Shown here: piece by piece, positions 44,805 to 54,151 of the stretch
Numbering within the stretch: position 1 is the stretch's first letter
How the letters are laid out: every line of letters begins with the position of its first letter
Assembly (NCBI RefSeq): GCF_014649655.1
Contig: NZ_BMTL01000001.1
Span: 186,001 to 250,000 of the forward strand
Direction of reading: 5' to 3'
DNA: 64,000 nt
DNA from: Streptomyces humidus
GTDB taxonomy: Bacteria > Actinomycetota > Actinomycetes > Streptomycetales > Streptomycetaceae
The notes under the pieces: model-generated
What the model was told of the DNA's origin: nothing
Database searches by the model: none
What the model saw: the letters and a program-made list of their open reading frames with translations, nothing else
Position numbers and translations under genes: made by a program

Positions 44805-46434
44805 CCCGCCCCTACGCCACCGACGAACAGTACGAGCGCTGGTTCATGGCCGATTGCTGCCGATGCGGTCTCCGCAGGCACAAGGCCGGCACCTGGCCGG
44901 ACGGATCCGTCTGCCGGACCTGTTCGGACCGAGCTGTCCGGACCGAGCTGTCCGGACACAGGGGATATGCCCGGGATGCGGCGAGGACCGGGCCCTTCCT
45001 GGGCTCCGTCCTGGTGACGGGGCCGCGATCTGCACTACCTGCGCCGGCTTCTCCCAGACCTTCGACTGCTCACGCTGCGGCTTCGAGGGCAAGCTCCTGC
45101 GCGGTCGGCTCTGCGAACGCTGCACGCTCACCGACCGGCTCACCGCACTCCTCGACGACGGCACGGGCCGCGTCCGTCCCCCGCTGGTCCCGCTGTTGGA
45201 CCTGCTGGTGACGATGGACAAGCCCGGAAGCGGACTGGCCTGGCTGGACATGCGTCGCGGGCAGCTGGGAAACGCCTCGCAGCTGCTTCGTCGACTCGGC
45301 CTGGGCGAGATTCCGCTGACCCGCGATGCGTTCCACGAACTCCAGCCCTGGCGGGCAGCCTCCCACCTGGAAGAACTCCTCATGGCCTGCGGAGTCCTGC
45401 CCGCGGTCGACAAGCACATCTGTTCTTTCCAGCGCTGGCTCCCCGGCCATCTCTCCGACATCGCCGAACCCGAGCACACCAAGACGATCAAGCTCTTCGC
45501 GACCTGGCACGTCCTCCCCGGACTACGAGCCCGAGCCGAGCGGAGCCACATCACACCCAGCATCCGCCGCTTCGCCAGCGAACAGATCAAGTACGCTACC
45601 GCCTTCCTGCAATGGCTCGGCGAGCGGAACACCACCCTCGCGTCGTGCGGCCAGGTCGACATCGACGCCTGGTTCGCCGAGCACGCCGAGCACGCCCGCA
45701 CCCGGCTGAGAGGCTTCCTCAACTGGGCCATGCAGAGCCGTCACTGCCGACGTTCCTTGACCATCCCCACAATGGAGATCTCCCGCCGGCCCGCACTGAG
45801 CGAAGACGAACGCCTCGCCGCCCTGGGCAGACTTCTGATCGACACGGAGATACCGATGCGACTCCGCGTCGCCGGAGTCATCGTTCTTCTCTACGCACAA
45901 CCGCTGAGCCGCGTCGTCCGGCTCACCCTTGACGACGTCATCCGCAACGGCGACGCCGTGCTGCTACGACTCGGTGAGCCACCCTCGCCCGTCCCGGCGC
46001 CGGTCTCCGCCCTGCTGCTGGAGCACATCACGAACCGCGGCAACATGAACACCGCGACCAACCCGACGGCCCGCTGGTTCTTCCCCGGCCGCCGGACCGG
46101 CCAGCCGCTCGGCCCCAACCACCTGTCCGCGCTCCTGAACGAGGTCGGAATCCCAATCGCCGCCGCCCGCGGCGCCGCCATCCGACAGCAACTCCTCGAA
46201 CTGCCCGCACCTGTCGTCGCGGACGCTCTCGGCTACCACGACAAGACCACCAGTCGCCTCCGCAACGAGACCGGCGGCACCTGGAGCCGATACGCCGCCG
46301 GAGACCACGGGAGGTCACCGGTCGGCTGGGCACCCAAAACAACCGGCGAGAGTTGGTTTCGCGAGCCCATTTGTCATCGGTGCGATGCGAGAACTCGGCC
46401 TTCAGGTGATACGAACCGGATCACAGGACACTAG
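44801..46434 (+). pseudogene. Large recombinase disrupted by a 14-bp tandem duplication
   Basis: The gene starts MTRPYATDEQYERWFMADCC and carries zinc-ribbon-like CxxC pairs (CCRCG, CPGCGEDRAL, CTTCAGF, CSRCGFEGKLL, CERCTL). A long helical region and a recombinase-like C-terminus follow, with RQQLLELPAPVVADALGYHDKTTSR and WSRYAAGDH. The first 45 codons are in one frame and everything after about 44955 in another. Removing one copy of the duplicated 14-mer restores a continuous frame reading CSDRAVRTQGICPGCGEDRA. At the 3' end a TGG stands where the related relic at 49261-49502 has its TGA stop, extending the frame. Otherwise the body looks intact. Confidence 0.82.
44927..44954 (+). repeat. 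14-bp tandem duplication causing the recombinase frameshift
   Basis: GACCGAGCTGTCCG occurs twice in perfect tandem (44927-44940 and 44941-44954). Because 14 is not a multiple of three, the second copy shifts the frame. Confidence 0.95.
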
Positions 46435-47372
46435 CCCTGCCGTTCCAGCCATTCCGAAATCACCTGGTTGGTTTCTTCTGGCATTTCCTCCTGGACCCAG
46501 TGACCGCAGTCCAGGCCGACCACTTCCACGTTGGGCACGAACTCTGCCAGTCTTTCGAACCTCGGGATCGCGAAGTCCTGGTCGCCGTAGATCATGAGGG
46601 CGGGCTGCTTGATGATCGGGTCCGCGTCCGCCAGCTGGTGCCAGTTGCGGTCGAGGTTCCTGTACCAGTTGATGCCGCCCGTGAATCCCGACGTCTCGAA
46701 CGCGGAGACGTAGACGGCCAGGTCGCTGTCGCTCATGATGGGCTCACCGAGTGGTGTTTCCGCCTTGGCGAGGTTGATAAATGCCATGCCCGGCTCAGGG
46801 GGTGCGGGGGGCACGTTCTTCCGGTAGAGGTTGCGGAGGAACTGGGAGGTGTTGGCATCGAATGCGGCGTCCGCGACGCCCGGCTGCCGGTTGAAGTGGA
46901 CGAAGTAGAAGTCGCCGCCGAGGAAGGTTTCCATGACCTCGATCCACGGCGTTTCTCCGCGCTCCTGGTAAGGCAGGCTCAGGTTGATCAGCTTGTTCAC
47001 CCGGTCGGGGTGCAACAGGGTCAGTCCCCAGACGACGAACGCACCCCAGTCATGGCCGACGAAGGTGGCGTCCTCGTAGCCATAGTGGTCCAGGAGCGCG
47101 ACGAGGTCACCCGTCAGGTGTTCGATGTCGTAGTCCGTCACCTCGGCCGGGCGGGATGAGTTGCCATAACCCCGCTGGTTCGGTGCGATGACGTGGTAGT
47201 CAGCCGCTGCGAGGACGGGCATCTGGTGACGCCAGGAGAAGGCATGCTCCGGCCAGCCGTGGCAGAGCACGATGGGCTTGCCCTTGTTTTCCCGGCCCGC
47301 CTCGAAGACTTCGAGCTCCACACCGTTGACCTGGATGAGGGTGGGCTCGGGAAATTCTGCTTGACTGAACAC
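46431..47372 (-). CDS. Alpha/beta-hydrolase, epoxide hydrolase/haloalkane dehalogenase-like
   Basis: The 313-aa enzyme has the oxyanion motif HGWPEHAFSW, the nucleophile aspartate in VGHDWGAFV, the acid in YGDQDFAIP and the histidine in DCGHWVQEE, the triad of soluble epoxide hydrolases. The HGWP start and GHDWG elbow favour an epoxide hydrolase over a dehalogenase. The GTG at 47372 has GAGAGG upstream; an ATG at 47426 in frame would fall closer to the operator. Divergent from a WYL regulator, likely its controller. The 3' end overlaps the recombinase pseudogene by four bases on opposite strands. Confidence 0.85.
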   Translation of the reverse strand: MFSQAEFPEPTLIQVNGVELEVFEAGRENKGKPIVLCHGWPEHAFSWRHQMPVLAAADYHVIAPNQRGYGNSSRPAEVTDYDIEHLTGDLVALLDHYGYEDATFVGHDWGAFVVWGLTLLHPDRVNKLINLSLPYQERGETPWIEVMETFLGGDFYFVHFNRQPGVADAAFDANTSQFLRNLYRKNVPPAPPEPGMAFINLAKAETPLGEPIMSDSDLAVYVSAFETSGFTGGINWYRNLDRNWHQLADADPIIKQPALMIYGDQDFAIPRFERLAEFVPNVEVVGLDCGHWVQEEMPEETNQVISEWLERQG

Positions 47373-47444
47373 TGCATTTCCTCTCTGGGGGCGTTCGCTG
47401 GCGGTTGACCTCCTCGATGAGGTCATGCTGCGACCTTGCTGCCC

Positions 47445-47469
47445 AAACCGGTCACCCCATGACCGGTTT
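47445..47469. promoter_or_regulatory. Perfect palindromic operator between hydrolase and WYL-regulator genes
   Basis: AAACCGGTCA and TGACCGGTTT are perfect 10-bp inverted arms around CCCCA. The site lies 20 bp before the regulator start and 73 bp before the hydrolase start, well placed to control both. Confidence 0.75.
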
Positions 47470-47488
47470 TTATGAGAGTTTTGTCGGT

Positions 47489-48469
47489 ATGCGATCCAAT
47501 CGGCTGGTGGCCATACTGCTCTTGCTCCAACGGCGCGAGCAGGTGACAGCCGCAGAGGTCTCCCGAGAGCTGGACGTCTCCGAACGCACCGCCCGCCGTG
47601 ACCTCGACGCCCTGGCCATGGCCGGGGTGCCCGTGTACTCCGTGCAGGGCCGAGGCGGCGGCTGGCGCCTCGTGGGCGGCGCTCGTACCGACCTGTCCGG
47701 GTTGACCGCCAGTGAGGCACGCGCCCTGTTCCTGGCTGTCGGTCCGGCCTCGGATGCGACGCCGGCGATGAAAGCAGCTCTGCGCAAGCTCGTCCATGCT
47801 CTACCGAAGCCCTTCCAGGTGCAGGCCGAGGCAGCGGCGGCGTCGCTGGTCGTAGACCCGCAGCGATGGGGTGCGAGCCGGATCGAGCACCGGCCGCCTC
47901 GCTTCCTCGACGAACTCCAGGACGCGGTGATCAGCGGCGTCCAGGTGTCGCTCGGCTACGTCGACAGCAAAGGCGTCGAAACCCGGAGAACCGTCCACCC
48001 GCTGGGCATCGTCGCCAAAGGTCCTGTGTGGTATCTCGTCTCCAACACCGAGACCGGCCGACGGATCTTCCGGATCGACCGCGTGTCGTCCGCCCACCCG
48101 ACCGGCGACCCTGTGCACCGACCCGGGGACTTCGACCTTGCCGAGAGCTGGAATGAGATCGCCGAAGAGGTCGATCGCAAACGAACGCCGCTGGAGGTCC
48201 AGGCGGTATGCACACCCGACGGGATAGGCATACTCCGGATGGCGCTCGGCGACCGGCTCGACGTGGGAGGTTCCACAACCGATGGCCGCATCGAGGTCGT
48301 GATCCGCGGCCCCAATGAGTACATCCTCGCCGGCGAGCTCTCCGGGCTGGTCGAATGGGTCGAGGTGACCGGCCCTCCGGGGGTCCGAGACCACCTGGCC
48401 TCGATCGGCAACGCCCTCGTGGAACGATACGGCCAGCCGCGCACCAGCGGAGACCTTCACCCGTCTTGA
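47489..48469 (+). CDS. WYL-domain (YafY-type) transcription regulator
   Basis: The protein is 326 aa from the ATG at 47489. It has an N-terminal winged HTH (NRLVAILLLLQRREQVTAAEVSRELDVSERTARRDLDAL) and a WYL ligand-sensing domain (HPLGIVAKGPVWYLVSNTETGRRIFRIDRV), with a C-terminal WCX extension. The ATG at 47489 is preferred over in-frame ATGs at 47405 and 47459 because those place the palindromic operator inside or beside the coding start. Probably controls the divergent epoxide hydrolase. Confidence 0.86.
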   Translation: MRSNRLVAILLLLQRREQVTAAEVSRELDVSERTARRDLDALAMAGVPVYSVQGRGGGWRLVGGARTDLSGLTASEARALFLAVGPASDATPAMKAALRKLVHALPKPFQVQAEAAAASLVVDPQRWGASRIEHRPPRFLDELQDAVISGVQVSLGYVDSKGVETRRTVHPLGIVAKGPVWYLVSNTETGRRIFRIDRVSSAHPTGDPVHRPGDFDLAESWNEIAEEVDRKRTPLEVQAVCTPDGIGILRMALGDRLDVGGSTTDGRIEVVIRGPNEYILAGELSGLVEWVEVTGPPGVRDHLASIGNALVERYGQPRTSGDLHPS

Positions 48470-48541
48470 AGCGGACGAGGCAGGGCTTCGAGAACAGTTC
48501 CGCTCGATAGGCTGGGTTTGTCCGTTCCGGCAGGAGCCCGG

Positions 48542-49156
48542 TCACGACGCCGGCGGGTCCGCTGGCCTGGCTCTCTGCGGGTGGATCGTCTCGTGCCGGA
48601 CCAGCATCGCCACGCACTCGGCGATCTTCCGGGTTCGCGTCTCGGCCCGCTTGACGGCATTGACCCGGCTGATGAGGGCGAAGCGGTTGGTCTTGGTGAG
48701 TACCTCGAACATCGCCTGCGCCGCTGGGTCGGCGGCGATCGCGACGCGCAGGTCGGCCGGCACCTCCGCTCCCGATGACGGCGCATAGGCGGCCGTCCAC
48801 CGCCCGTCGGCCTTCGCGGCGTCGACCGCGGCGCGGCCGGCGGGCTGCATCAGGCCGGCCGCCTCCAACCGGGCCACGTTGGCGACGTTGCGCCGGGACC
48901 AGACGCTGCGGGGCCGGCGCGGGGTGTACCGCCGCCAGGAGCTCTCCTCGTCGCGCTTGCGGGCCTGCCCGTCGATCCAGCCGAAGCACAGTGCCTCGTC
49001 GACCGCCTGCTGCCAGGTCAGCGTGGTAACGGTGCCGCCCTTCCTGGCCAGGGCGAGCCACACGCCAGGAGAGGCGGTGTGGTTGTCCAGCAGCCACGCG
49101 CGCAGCGCCGCGCCGTCAGCAACGATCAACTCATCCAGCTCGGTTCCGGTCACCAC
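48542..49156 (-). CDS. YdeI/OmpD-associated family protein
   Basis: The 204-aa protein shows LRAWLLDNHTASPGVWLALARKGG, DEALCFGWIDGQARK and RYTPRRPRSVWSRRNVANVARLEAAGLM, all typical of the YdeI-like family, with a C-terminal helical bacteriocin-protection-type domain. Function is poorly defined (stress or peptide resistance). Standing alone between the WYL regulator and a recombinase relic. Confidence 0.83.
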   Translation of the reverse strand: MVTGTELDELIVADGAALRAWLLDNHTASPGVWLALARKGGTVTTLTWQQAVDEALCFGWIDGQARKRDEESSWRRYTPRRPRSVWSRRNVANVARLEAAGLMQPAGRAAVDAAKADGRWTAAYAPSSGAEVPADLRVAIAADPAAQAMFEVLTKTNRFALISRVNAVKRAETRTRKIAECVAMLVRHETIHPQRARPADPPAS

Positions 49157-49260
49157 CGCAGGTTAGTGCCGCAACCAGATGTCGCGACCTGTCGGGGTGA
49201 CTCGTTGAGCCCGCGGCGTCGATGTCGGCCTGGCTCGCCCTCGCCGACGCCACCGTGAAG

Positions 49261-49502
49261 AACGGCTACCCTCTCCGGTCAGCTCAACGACCTCGGCGTC
49301 CCCACAGCCGCCGCCCGGACCGGAGCGATCCGCCACAGTGGGTCCTGGAGATGCCCGCCCCGTCGTCGTCGACGCCCTCGGCTACCACGACGTCATCGCG
49401 CCCCGCCTCGCATCCGAGGTCGGAGAAGACTGGAGTCGCTACGCCGACGACCACGTACGGTCACCAGCAGGCTGGGCCCCAGGCGGAACTGGCGACAGTT
49501 GA
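49261..49502 (+). pseudogene. Second recombinase 3'-terminal relic
   Basis: Read with two frame corrections, the segment encodes LSGQLNDLGVPTAAARTGAI, WVLEMPAPVVVDALGYHD and DWSRYADDHVRSPAGWAPGG ending at a TGA. It is clearly homologous to the last 80 residues of the recombinase pseudogene that ends at 46434. An extra CA near 49334 and a missing C near 49356 break the frame. Homology continues a few bases past the stop (GCGAGCCCA in both copies). Confidence 0.75.
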
Positions 49503-49636
49503 ATAGGCGAGCCCACCAGTACCGAGGCCGGGGCCCTGTGAGGGGGGAAGCGCCGCCGGACGTCCTCCCGAACCAGGTCGGCCGCGTGCTCGCCGGTCCC
49601 GTCCCCGTCCCCGTCCCGCCCTTCCCCCTCCTCGCG

Positions 49637-51007
49637 TCATCTGACCGCCGGGCGTCTGCGGCGTCGGACGGCGCCCCGGTGGCCCCTGCGCACCGGGGCG
49701 CGGCCGTCCAGCTGTATCCAGAGACGGATCTCGGCCCCGCCCAGCACCGAGGAGCCGATGCGGACGTCGCCGCCGGTCGACTCCACGAGACGGCGGACGA
49801 TGTCCAGGCCGAGGCCCGTGGAGCCGTCCGCGCCCGAGCCGCGGCCGCGGGCCATCGCCGCCTCCGGGTCGGGTATGCCGGGGCCCGCGTCCGACACCAG
49901 CACGATCACCGCGTCGTCGCCGTTGTGGACGTCGACGGCCAGGGCCGTTCCCTCCGGGGTGTGCCGGAAGACGTTGCCGAGGAGGGCGTCGAGGGCGGCG
50001 GCCAGGTCGGCGCGGGCCACGGGCACGCGCACCGGTCGGTCGACGCCGGCCGTGCGCACCTTGCGGCCCTCGTCCTCGGCGAGCGCCGACCAGAACGCCA
50101 TCCGCTCCCGCACCACTTCGGCCGCGTCGCACCCGGCGCCGGGGCCGGGTACGGCCGTCTGCGGCTTCGCCTCCCGGGCGGTGCGGATGATCGTGTCGAC
50201 CTCCCGCTCCAGCTGGGCGACCGCCGTGCGGGTCTGCTCGGCGGCCGGGGAGTCGCCGAGGGAGGCCGCGTTGAGCCGCAGCACGGTGAGGGGGGTACGC
50301 AGACGGTGGGACAGGTCGGCTGCCAACTCTCTTTCGTTGAAAAGCAGTTGGACGACCTGATCGGCCATGGAGTTGAACGCGACAGCCGCCAGGCGCAGTT
50401 CGTTCGGCCCCTCCTCCGGCACCCTCGCGCCGAGCTTGCCCTCCCCCAGTTCGTGCGCGCCCTCCACCAGCCGCCTGGCCGGCCGCACCATGCGTACACC
50501 CAGCCGGTCGGCGACCGCGACCGAGCCGACGACCAGCGCGAACCCGACCGCCGCCAGCACCGCCCAGGCCGTGCCGACGCCGTTGCTCATCTCGGACTCG
50601 GGGACGTACACCTCGATCACCACGGTTCCCAGGCTCAGCGCCACGGGCTGAAGGAGCGCGGACCCGCCCGGGACGTCCGTCGTGGAGGCGCGCCCCAGCT
50701 TCCGCACGGCCGCGACGTCCGCGGCTGCGGCGCGCTGCCGGCCGAGGTCGACGGCCGCCCGGCCGTCGACCGCCGGCAGGTGCACGGCCATGCCGTCGTC
50801 GGACCCGGCGGAGGCCACCACCCGTTCCAGCTGGTCGCGGTCGGTGGTGATGGACAGCGCCGGCACCACGACCGCGGCCTCCCGCTCCGCGTTGGAGAAC
50901 GCGCGGTCGCGGGCCATCTCCCTGACGACCAGACCGAGCGGGACGGCGAAGGCGACCACGACCATGGTGGTGACCGCCAGGCAGACCTTGACCAGAGCCC
51001 ATCTCAC
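49637..51007 (-). CDS. Sensor histidine kinase
   Basis: The 456-aa protein has two membrane segments (about residues 5-28 and 146-166) framing an extracellular sensor of about 115 residues, a HAMP-type linker, and the H-box with His234 in ADLSHRLRTPLTVLRLNA. N and G boxes follow in ALLGNVFRHTPEGTA, VSDAGPGIPD and GSTGLGLDIVRRL. The GTG at 51007 overlaps the regulator stop, so the pair is cotranscribed with the response regulator first. Signal unknown. Confidence 0.88.
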   Translation of the reverse strand: MRWALVKVCLAVTTMVVVAFAVPLGLVVREMARDRAFSNAEREAAVVVPALSITTDRDQLERVVASAGSDDGMAVHLPAVDGRAAVDLGRQRAAAADVAAVRKLGRASTTDVPGGSALLQPVALSLGTVVIEVYVPESEMSNGVGTAWAVLAAVGFALVVGSVAVADRLGVRMVRPARRLVEGAHELGEGKLGARVPEEGPNELRLAAVAFNSMADQVVQLLFNERELAADLSHRLRTPLTVLRLNAASLGDSPAAEQTRTAVAQLEREVDTIIRTAREAKPQTAVPGPGAGCDAAEVVRERMAFWSALAEDEGRKVRTAGVDRPVRVPVARADLAAALDALLGNVFRHTPEGTALAVDVHNGDDAVIVLVSDAGPGIPDPEAAMARGRGSGADGSTGLGLDIVRRLVESTGGDVRIGSSVLGGAEIRLWIQLDGRAPVRRGHRGAVRRRRRPAVR

Positions 51008-51711
51008 AGCACCGGCCCCCCTTCCCCCGGTGGTTCGAGCTTGACGCCGACGCCCCGCAGGGTGTGCAGATACCTCGGGCGAGCCGCCGTCTCGCCCAGT
51101 TTCCGCCGCAGCCACGACAGATGGACGTCGATGGTCTGGTCGTCGCCATAGGACTGCTGCCACACCTCGGCGAGCAGCTCACGACGCGGGACGACGACTC
51201 CGGGCCGGGCCGCGAGGAAGGCGAGCAGGTCGAACTCGCGGCGGGTGAGGTCGAGTCGTGCGCCGTCCAGCCCGGCCTGCCGACGCAGCGGGTCGACGGT
51301 CAGGCCGCCGACGCGCAGGACGCCGGAGGGCGCGGCCTCCCCGGCGCCGGGCCGGGCCCGCCGCAGCACGGCCGCCATCCTCGCCGACAGGTGCTCCACC
51401 GAGAACGGCTTGGTCAGATAGTCGTCCGCACCCGCGTTCAGCAGCCGGACGATCTCCGCCTCGTCGTCGCGCGCGGTGGCGATGATGACCGGGACGTCGG
51501 TGATGCCGCGCAGCATCTTCAGCGCCTCGGAGCCGTCCAGGTCGGGCAGGCCGAGGTCGAGCACCACCACGTCGAAGCGGAAGTGGGCGACCTCGCGCAG
51601 CGCCTCCAACGCCGTGCCCACGCTGCGCACGGTGTGCGAGGCGTCGGTCAGCTGCCGGATGAGCGCCGAGCGGACGAACTGGTCGTCCTCGACCACGAGC
51701 ACACTTGCCAT
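51004..51711 (-). CDS. OmpR-type response regulator
   Basis: The 235-aa protein has a receiver domain with acidic pocket VEDD, phospho-acceptor Asp52 in VVLDLGLPD and conserved lysine in YLTKPF. A winged-helix effector follows (LTRREFDLLAFLAARPGVVVPRRELLAEVW then DVHLSWLRRKLGE). The ATG at 51711 is chosen because it starts directly at the receiver. Partner of the overlapping kinase. Confidence 0.92.
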   Translation of the reverse strand: MASVLVVEDDQFVRSALIRQLTDASHTVRSVGTALEALREVAHFRFDVVVLDLGLPDLDGSEALKMLRGITDVPVIIATARDDEAEIVRLLNAGADDYLTKPFSVEHLSARMAAVLRRARPGAGEAAPSGVLRVGGLTVDPLRRQAGLDGARLDLTRREFDLLAFLAARPGVVVPRRELLAEVWQQSYGDDQTIDVHLSWLRRKLGETAARPRYLHTLRGVGVKLEPPGEGGPVL

Positions 51712-51871
51712 GCGCCGCAACCTACGCCATGCCGCCGAGCGCCATCCGGGCCTGTGGACAACTCGGCTCCTGTGGACAACTCGGCTCCTGAGCACGACCG
51801 GTGAGCGCCGTGCGTGGGGGTGGGCACATCCGTGCGACACGGGTGAGGCGGGTGGGGCAAGATGGCCGGCG

Positions 51872-52414
51872 ATGCGCAGAGGACTCGTTCACGTACTGGC
51901 CTGGTCGCTCGCCACCGGCGCGGCGGTCACACTGTCGTGGTGGGGAGTCCACACGGTGCTGGCGGGCACGGTGTACGACCCGCCGCGCGCCCTGCCGCTC
52001 AGCGTGGCCGAGGCGACCGCTCCGGGGCCGAAGCAGCCTGCCCCGCCGACGAGCCGGCCTTCGGCGGAGCAGAGCCCGCCGTCCCCAGGGCGGACACCGA
52101 CACCCCCGACGGCCCCGGCTCCCTCGCGGCCGGTGGTCGCGAGCCCCTCCGCGTCCACCACCACCGCTGCCTCGGCCTCCGCCTCCGCCTCCGGGCAGAT
52201 CAAGAGCTACGACACCGACGGCGGGCGGGCCGTCTTCGAGCTCGGCCGGACGTCGGGGACGCTCGTCTCGGCCACCCCGGGCGCGGGCTGGTCGATGCAG
52301 GTGTGGAAGACGGAGTGGTGGATCCGGGTGGAGTTCACCTCCGGCGCGGACCGGGTGTCCGTCTTCTGCACCTGGCACGACGGGCCGCCCCGCGTGGAAG
52401 TGGGGACCTACTAG
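51872..52414 (+). CDS. Proline/serine-rich membrane-anchored secreted protein
   Basis: The 180-aa protein has an N-terminal hydrophobic segment (LVHVLAWSLATGAAVTLSWWG) that is a signal or anchor, then a 90-residue Pro/Ser/Thr/Ala linker. A short C-terminal domain (KSYDTDGGRAVFELGRTSG to WIRVEFTSGADRVSVFCTWH) follows. Similar small exoproteins lie next to two-component genes in streptomycetes. It is divergent from the response regulator and may be its target, which is inference. The upstream gap is short, with a duplicated CTCCTGTGGACAACTCGG sequence. Confidence 0.7.
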   Translation: MRRGLVHVLAWSLATGAAVTLSWWGVHTVLAGTVYDPPRALPLSVAEATAPGPKQPAPPTSRPSAEQSPPSPGRTPTPPTAPAPSRPVVASPSASTTTAASASASASGQIKSYDTDGGRAVFELGRTSGTLVSATPGAGWSMQVWKTEWWIRVEFTSGADRVSVFCTWHDGPPRVEVGTY

Positions 52415-52590
52415 TGTCCTGCGCCTGAAATTCCTAGGTAGTTTCGGCTGAGTTGCGGGCGGTCAACACGCCTGGCTGGCGACTGAAGTTGGGCCACCAG
52501 GACGAGGCAGATCTACCGACGGATTACTGGCGCGGGACACTAGCCTCGCGCTTTCACGAGGTGGGGTGTCCGAGGCTTGATCAAATAAAC

Positions 52591-52663
52591 GGAGAGTGCT
52601 CCTGACCTGCAACGATGGGACTTGTCTAGGGTCCTGTTGGCTGCACGGAAAGAAGCACTCTCC
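52591..52663. repeat. Inverted repeat in the IS1380-type leader
   Basis: GGAGAGTGCT (52591-52600) and AGCACTCTCC (52654-52663) are a perfect 10-bp pair just before the transposase GTG. As RNA they would hide the start region and may limit transposase synthesis. Confidence 0.6.
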
Positions 52664-52665
52664 AG

Positions 52666-54141
52666 GTGAAGAAGCGTATCGGGTCGTACCCGCGTGTCCG
52701 CATCGAGGGCGGCGGCCGGACGGTGGTCTCGCAGGCCGGGGGTGTGCTGCTGGTCGAGACCGTCCGCAAGGCCGGCTTGGACACCGCGATATCAGCAGCG
52801 CTGACGCCGTGGCGGAAGGCTCGGGCGGTGCACGATCCGGGCAAGATCCTGCTGGACGTGGCCCTGGCGGTCGCACTGGGCGGGGACTGCCTGGCGGATG
52901 TCGCCATGCTGCGGGCCGAGCCGGCCGTGTTCGGGCCGGTGGCCTCCGACCCCACGGTCTCCCGCCTCATCGACACCCTCGCAGCCTCCGGGGAGAAGGC
53001 CCTGCGGGCCATCCGTGCCGCGCGGGCTGAAGTGCGCCGACATGTCTGGCGCTTGGCCGACCGCAAAGCGCCTGATGCGGGCGGGGCGGTGACCGTGGAC
53101 CTCGACGGGGTGCTGGTGATCGCGCACTCGGACAAGGAGGACGCCGCACCCACGTGGAAGCGAACCTACGGCCACCACCCGCTGATGGGGTTCGTCGACC
53201 ACGGGCCGGGCGGCACGGGTGAACCGGTCGCGGCTCTGCTCCGACCAGGCAACGCGGGATCGAACACGGCCACCGACCACATCACCGCCGCCCAACTGGC
53301 TCTGTCCCAGCTGCCGAAGAAGTACCGGTGCGGGCGCCGGACGTTGATACGGACCGACTCCGCGGGCGGCACCCACGACTTCGTGGCCTGGCTCGCTCAG
53401 CGGGGACGGTGGCTGTCCTACTCGGTCGGCATGGTAATCACCGGGGCGATCCACCAGCATGTGCTGAAGGTTCCGGCGTCGGCCTGGACGGCGGCCGTCG
53501 AGGCCGACGGCGAGATCCGTGACGGCGCCTGGGTCGCCGAACTCACCGGCGATGTCCTGGACGGCTGGCCGAAGGGCATGCGGCTGATCGTCAGGAAGGA
53601 ACGGCCGCACCCCGGGGCTCAGTTGCGGCTCACGGATGCGGACGGCATGCGGCTGACCTGCTTTGCCACCAACACCTCGGGCCGGCCGATCGCCGAACTC
53701 GAGCGCCGTCACCGCCTGCGGGCCCGGGCCGAGGACCGCATCCGAACCGCCCGGGCCACCGGCCTGCGCAACCTGCCCCTGCACCGCACAGCCCAGAACC
53801 GGATCTGGCTGGAGATCGTGCAGATCGCTCTCGACCTGCTGGCCTGGATGCCCATGCTCGCCCTCACCGGCAAGGCCCGCCTCTGGGAACCCCGCCGACT
53901 ACGTCACCGCGGCCGGACAGCTCGTGACCACCAGCCGCCGACGGATCCTCCGCCTGGCCCGGCACTGGCCCTGGGCCGGTCACATCACCGCAGCCCTCGA
54001 CAGCACCTCAACACCCGAAGCAGTGGAATCCGGCGCCATCCCGAGGCGACACTCGGGCCCTCGGCCTGCACAGCCTCAGCCCACAGCACGAAAACGGTCC
54101 ACCGACTCCGTCGGCGGACCGTCAAGAAAGATCGAGGCTAG
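52666..54141 (+). pseudogene. IS1380-family transposase with damaged C-terminus
   Basis: The first about 410 residues match an IS1380 DDE transposase: VTVDLDGVLVIAHSDKEDAA holds the first catalytic aspartate, HPLMGFVDHG and RTDSAGGTHDF follow, and RARAEDRIRTARATGLRNLP lies near the acidic C-terminal motif. After LALTGKARLWEPRRL (about 53900) the frame turns into arginine/proline-rich sequence. The expected ending, seen as TAAGQLVTTSRRRILRLARH, continues in another frame, with a small deletion at the junction. The catalytic core is present, but the protein end is changed, so activity is doubtful. Confidence 0.75.
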
Positions 54142-54151
54142 TACTACAGGG

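Larger units (their letters stand above)
52539..54142. mobile_element. IS1380-family-like insertion element
   Basis: The element is bounded by imperfect 17-bp inverted repeats: ACTAGCCTCGCGCTTTC at 52539-52555 and GAAAGATCGAGGCTAGT at 54126-54142, matching at 15 of 17 positions. It carries one transposase gene. I see no clear target duplication. The right end lies about 10 bp from the IS701-type relic. Confidence 0.75.

Noticed and set aside
44158..46434. A single 758-aa recombinase gene
   Set aside because: The open frame joins an integrase fragment, out-of-frame sequence covering the XRE end and recombinase start, and the recombinase body; frame analysis shows separate relics.
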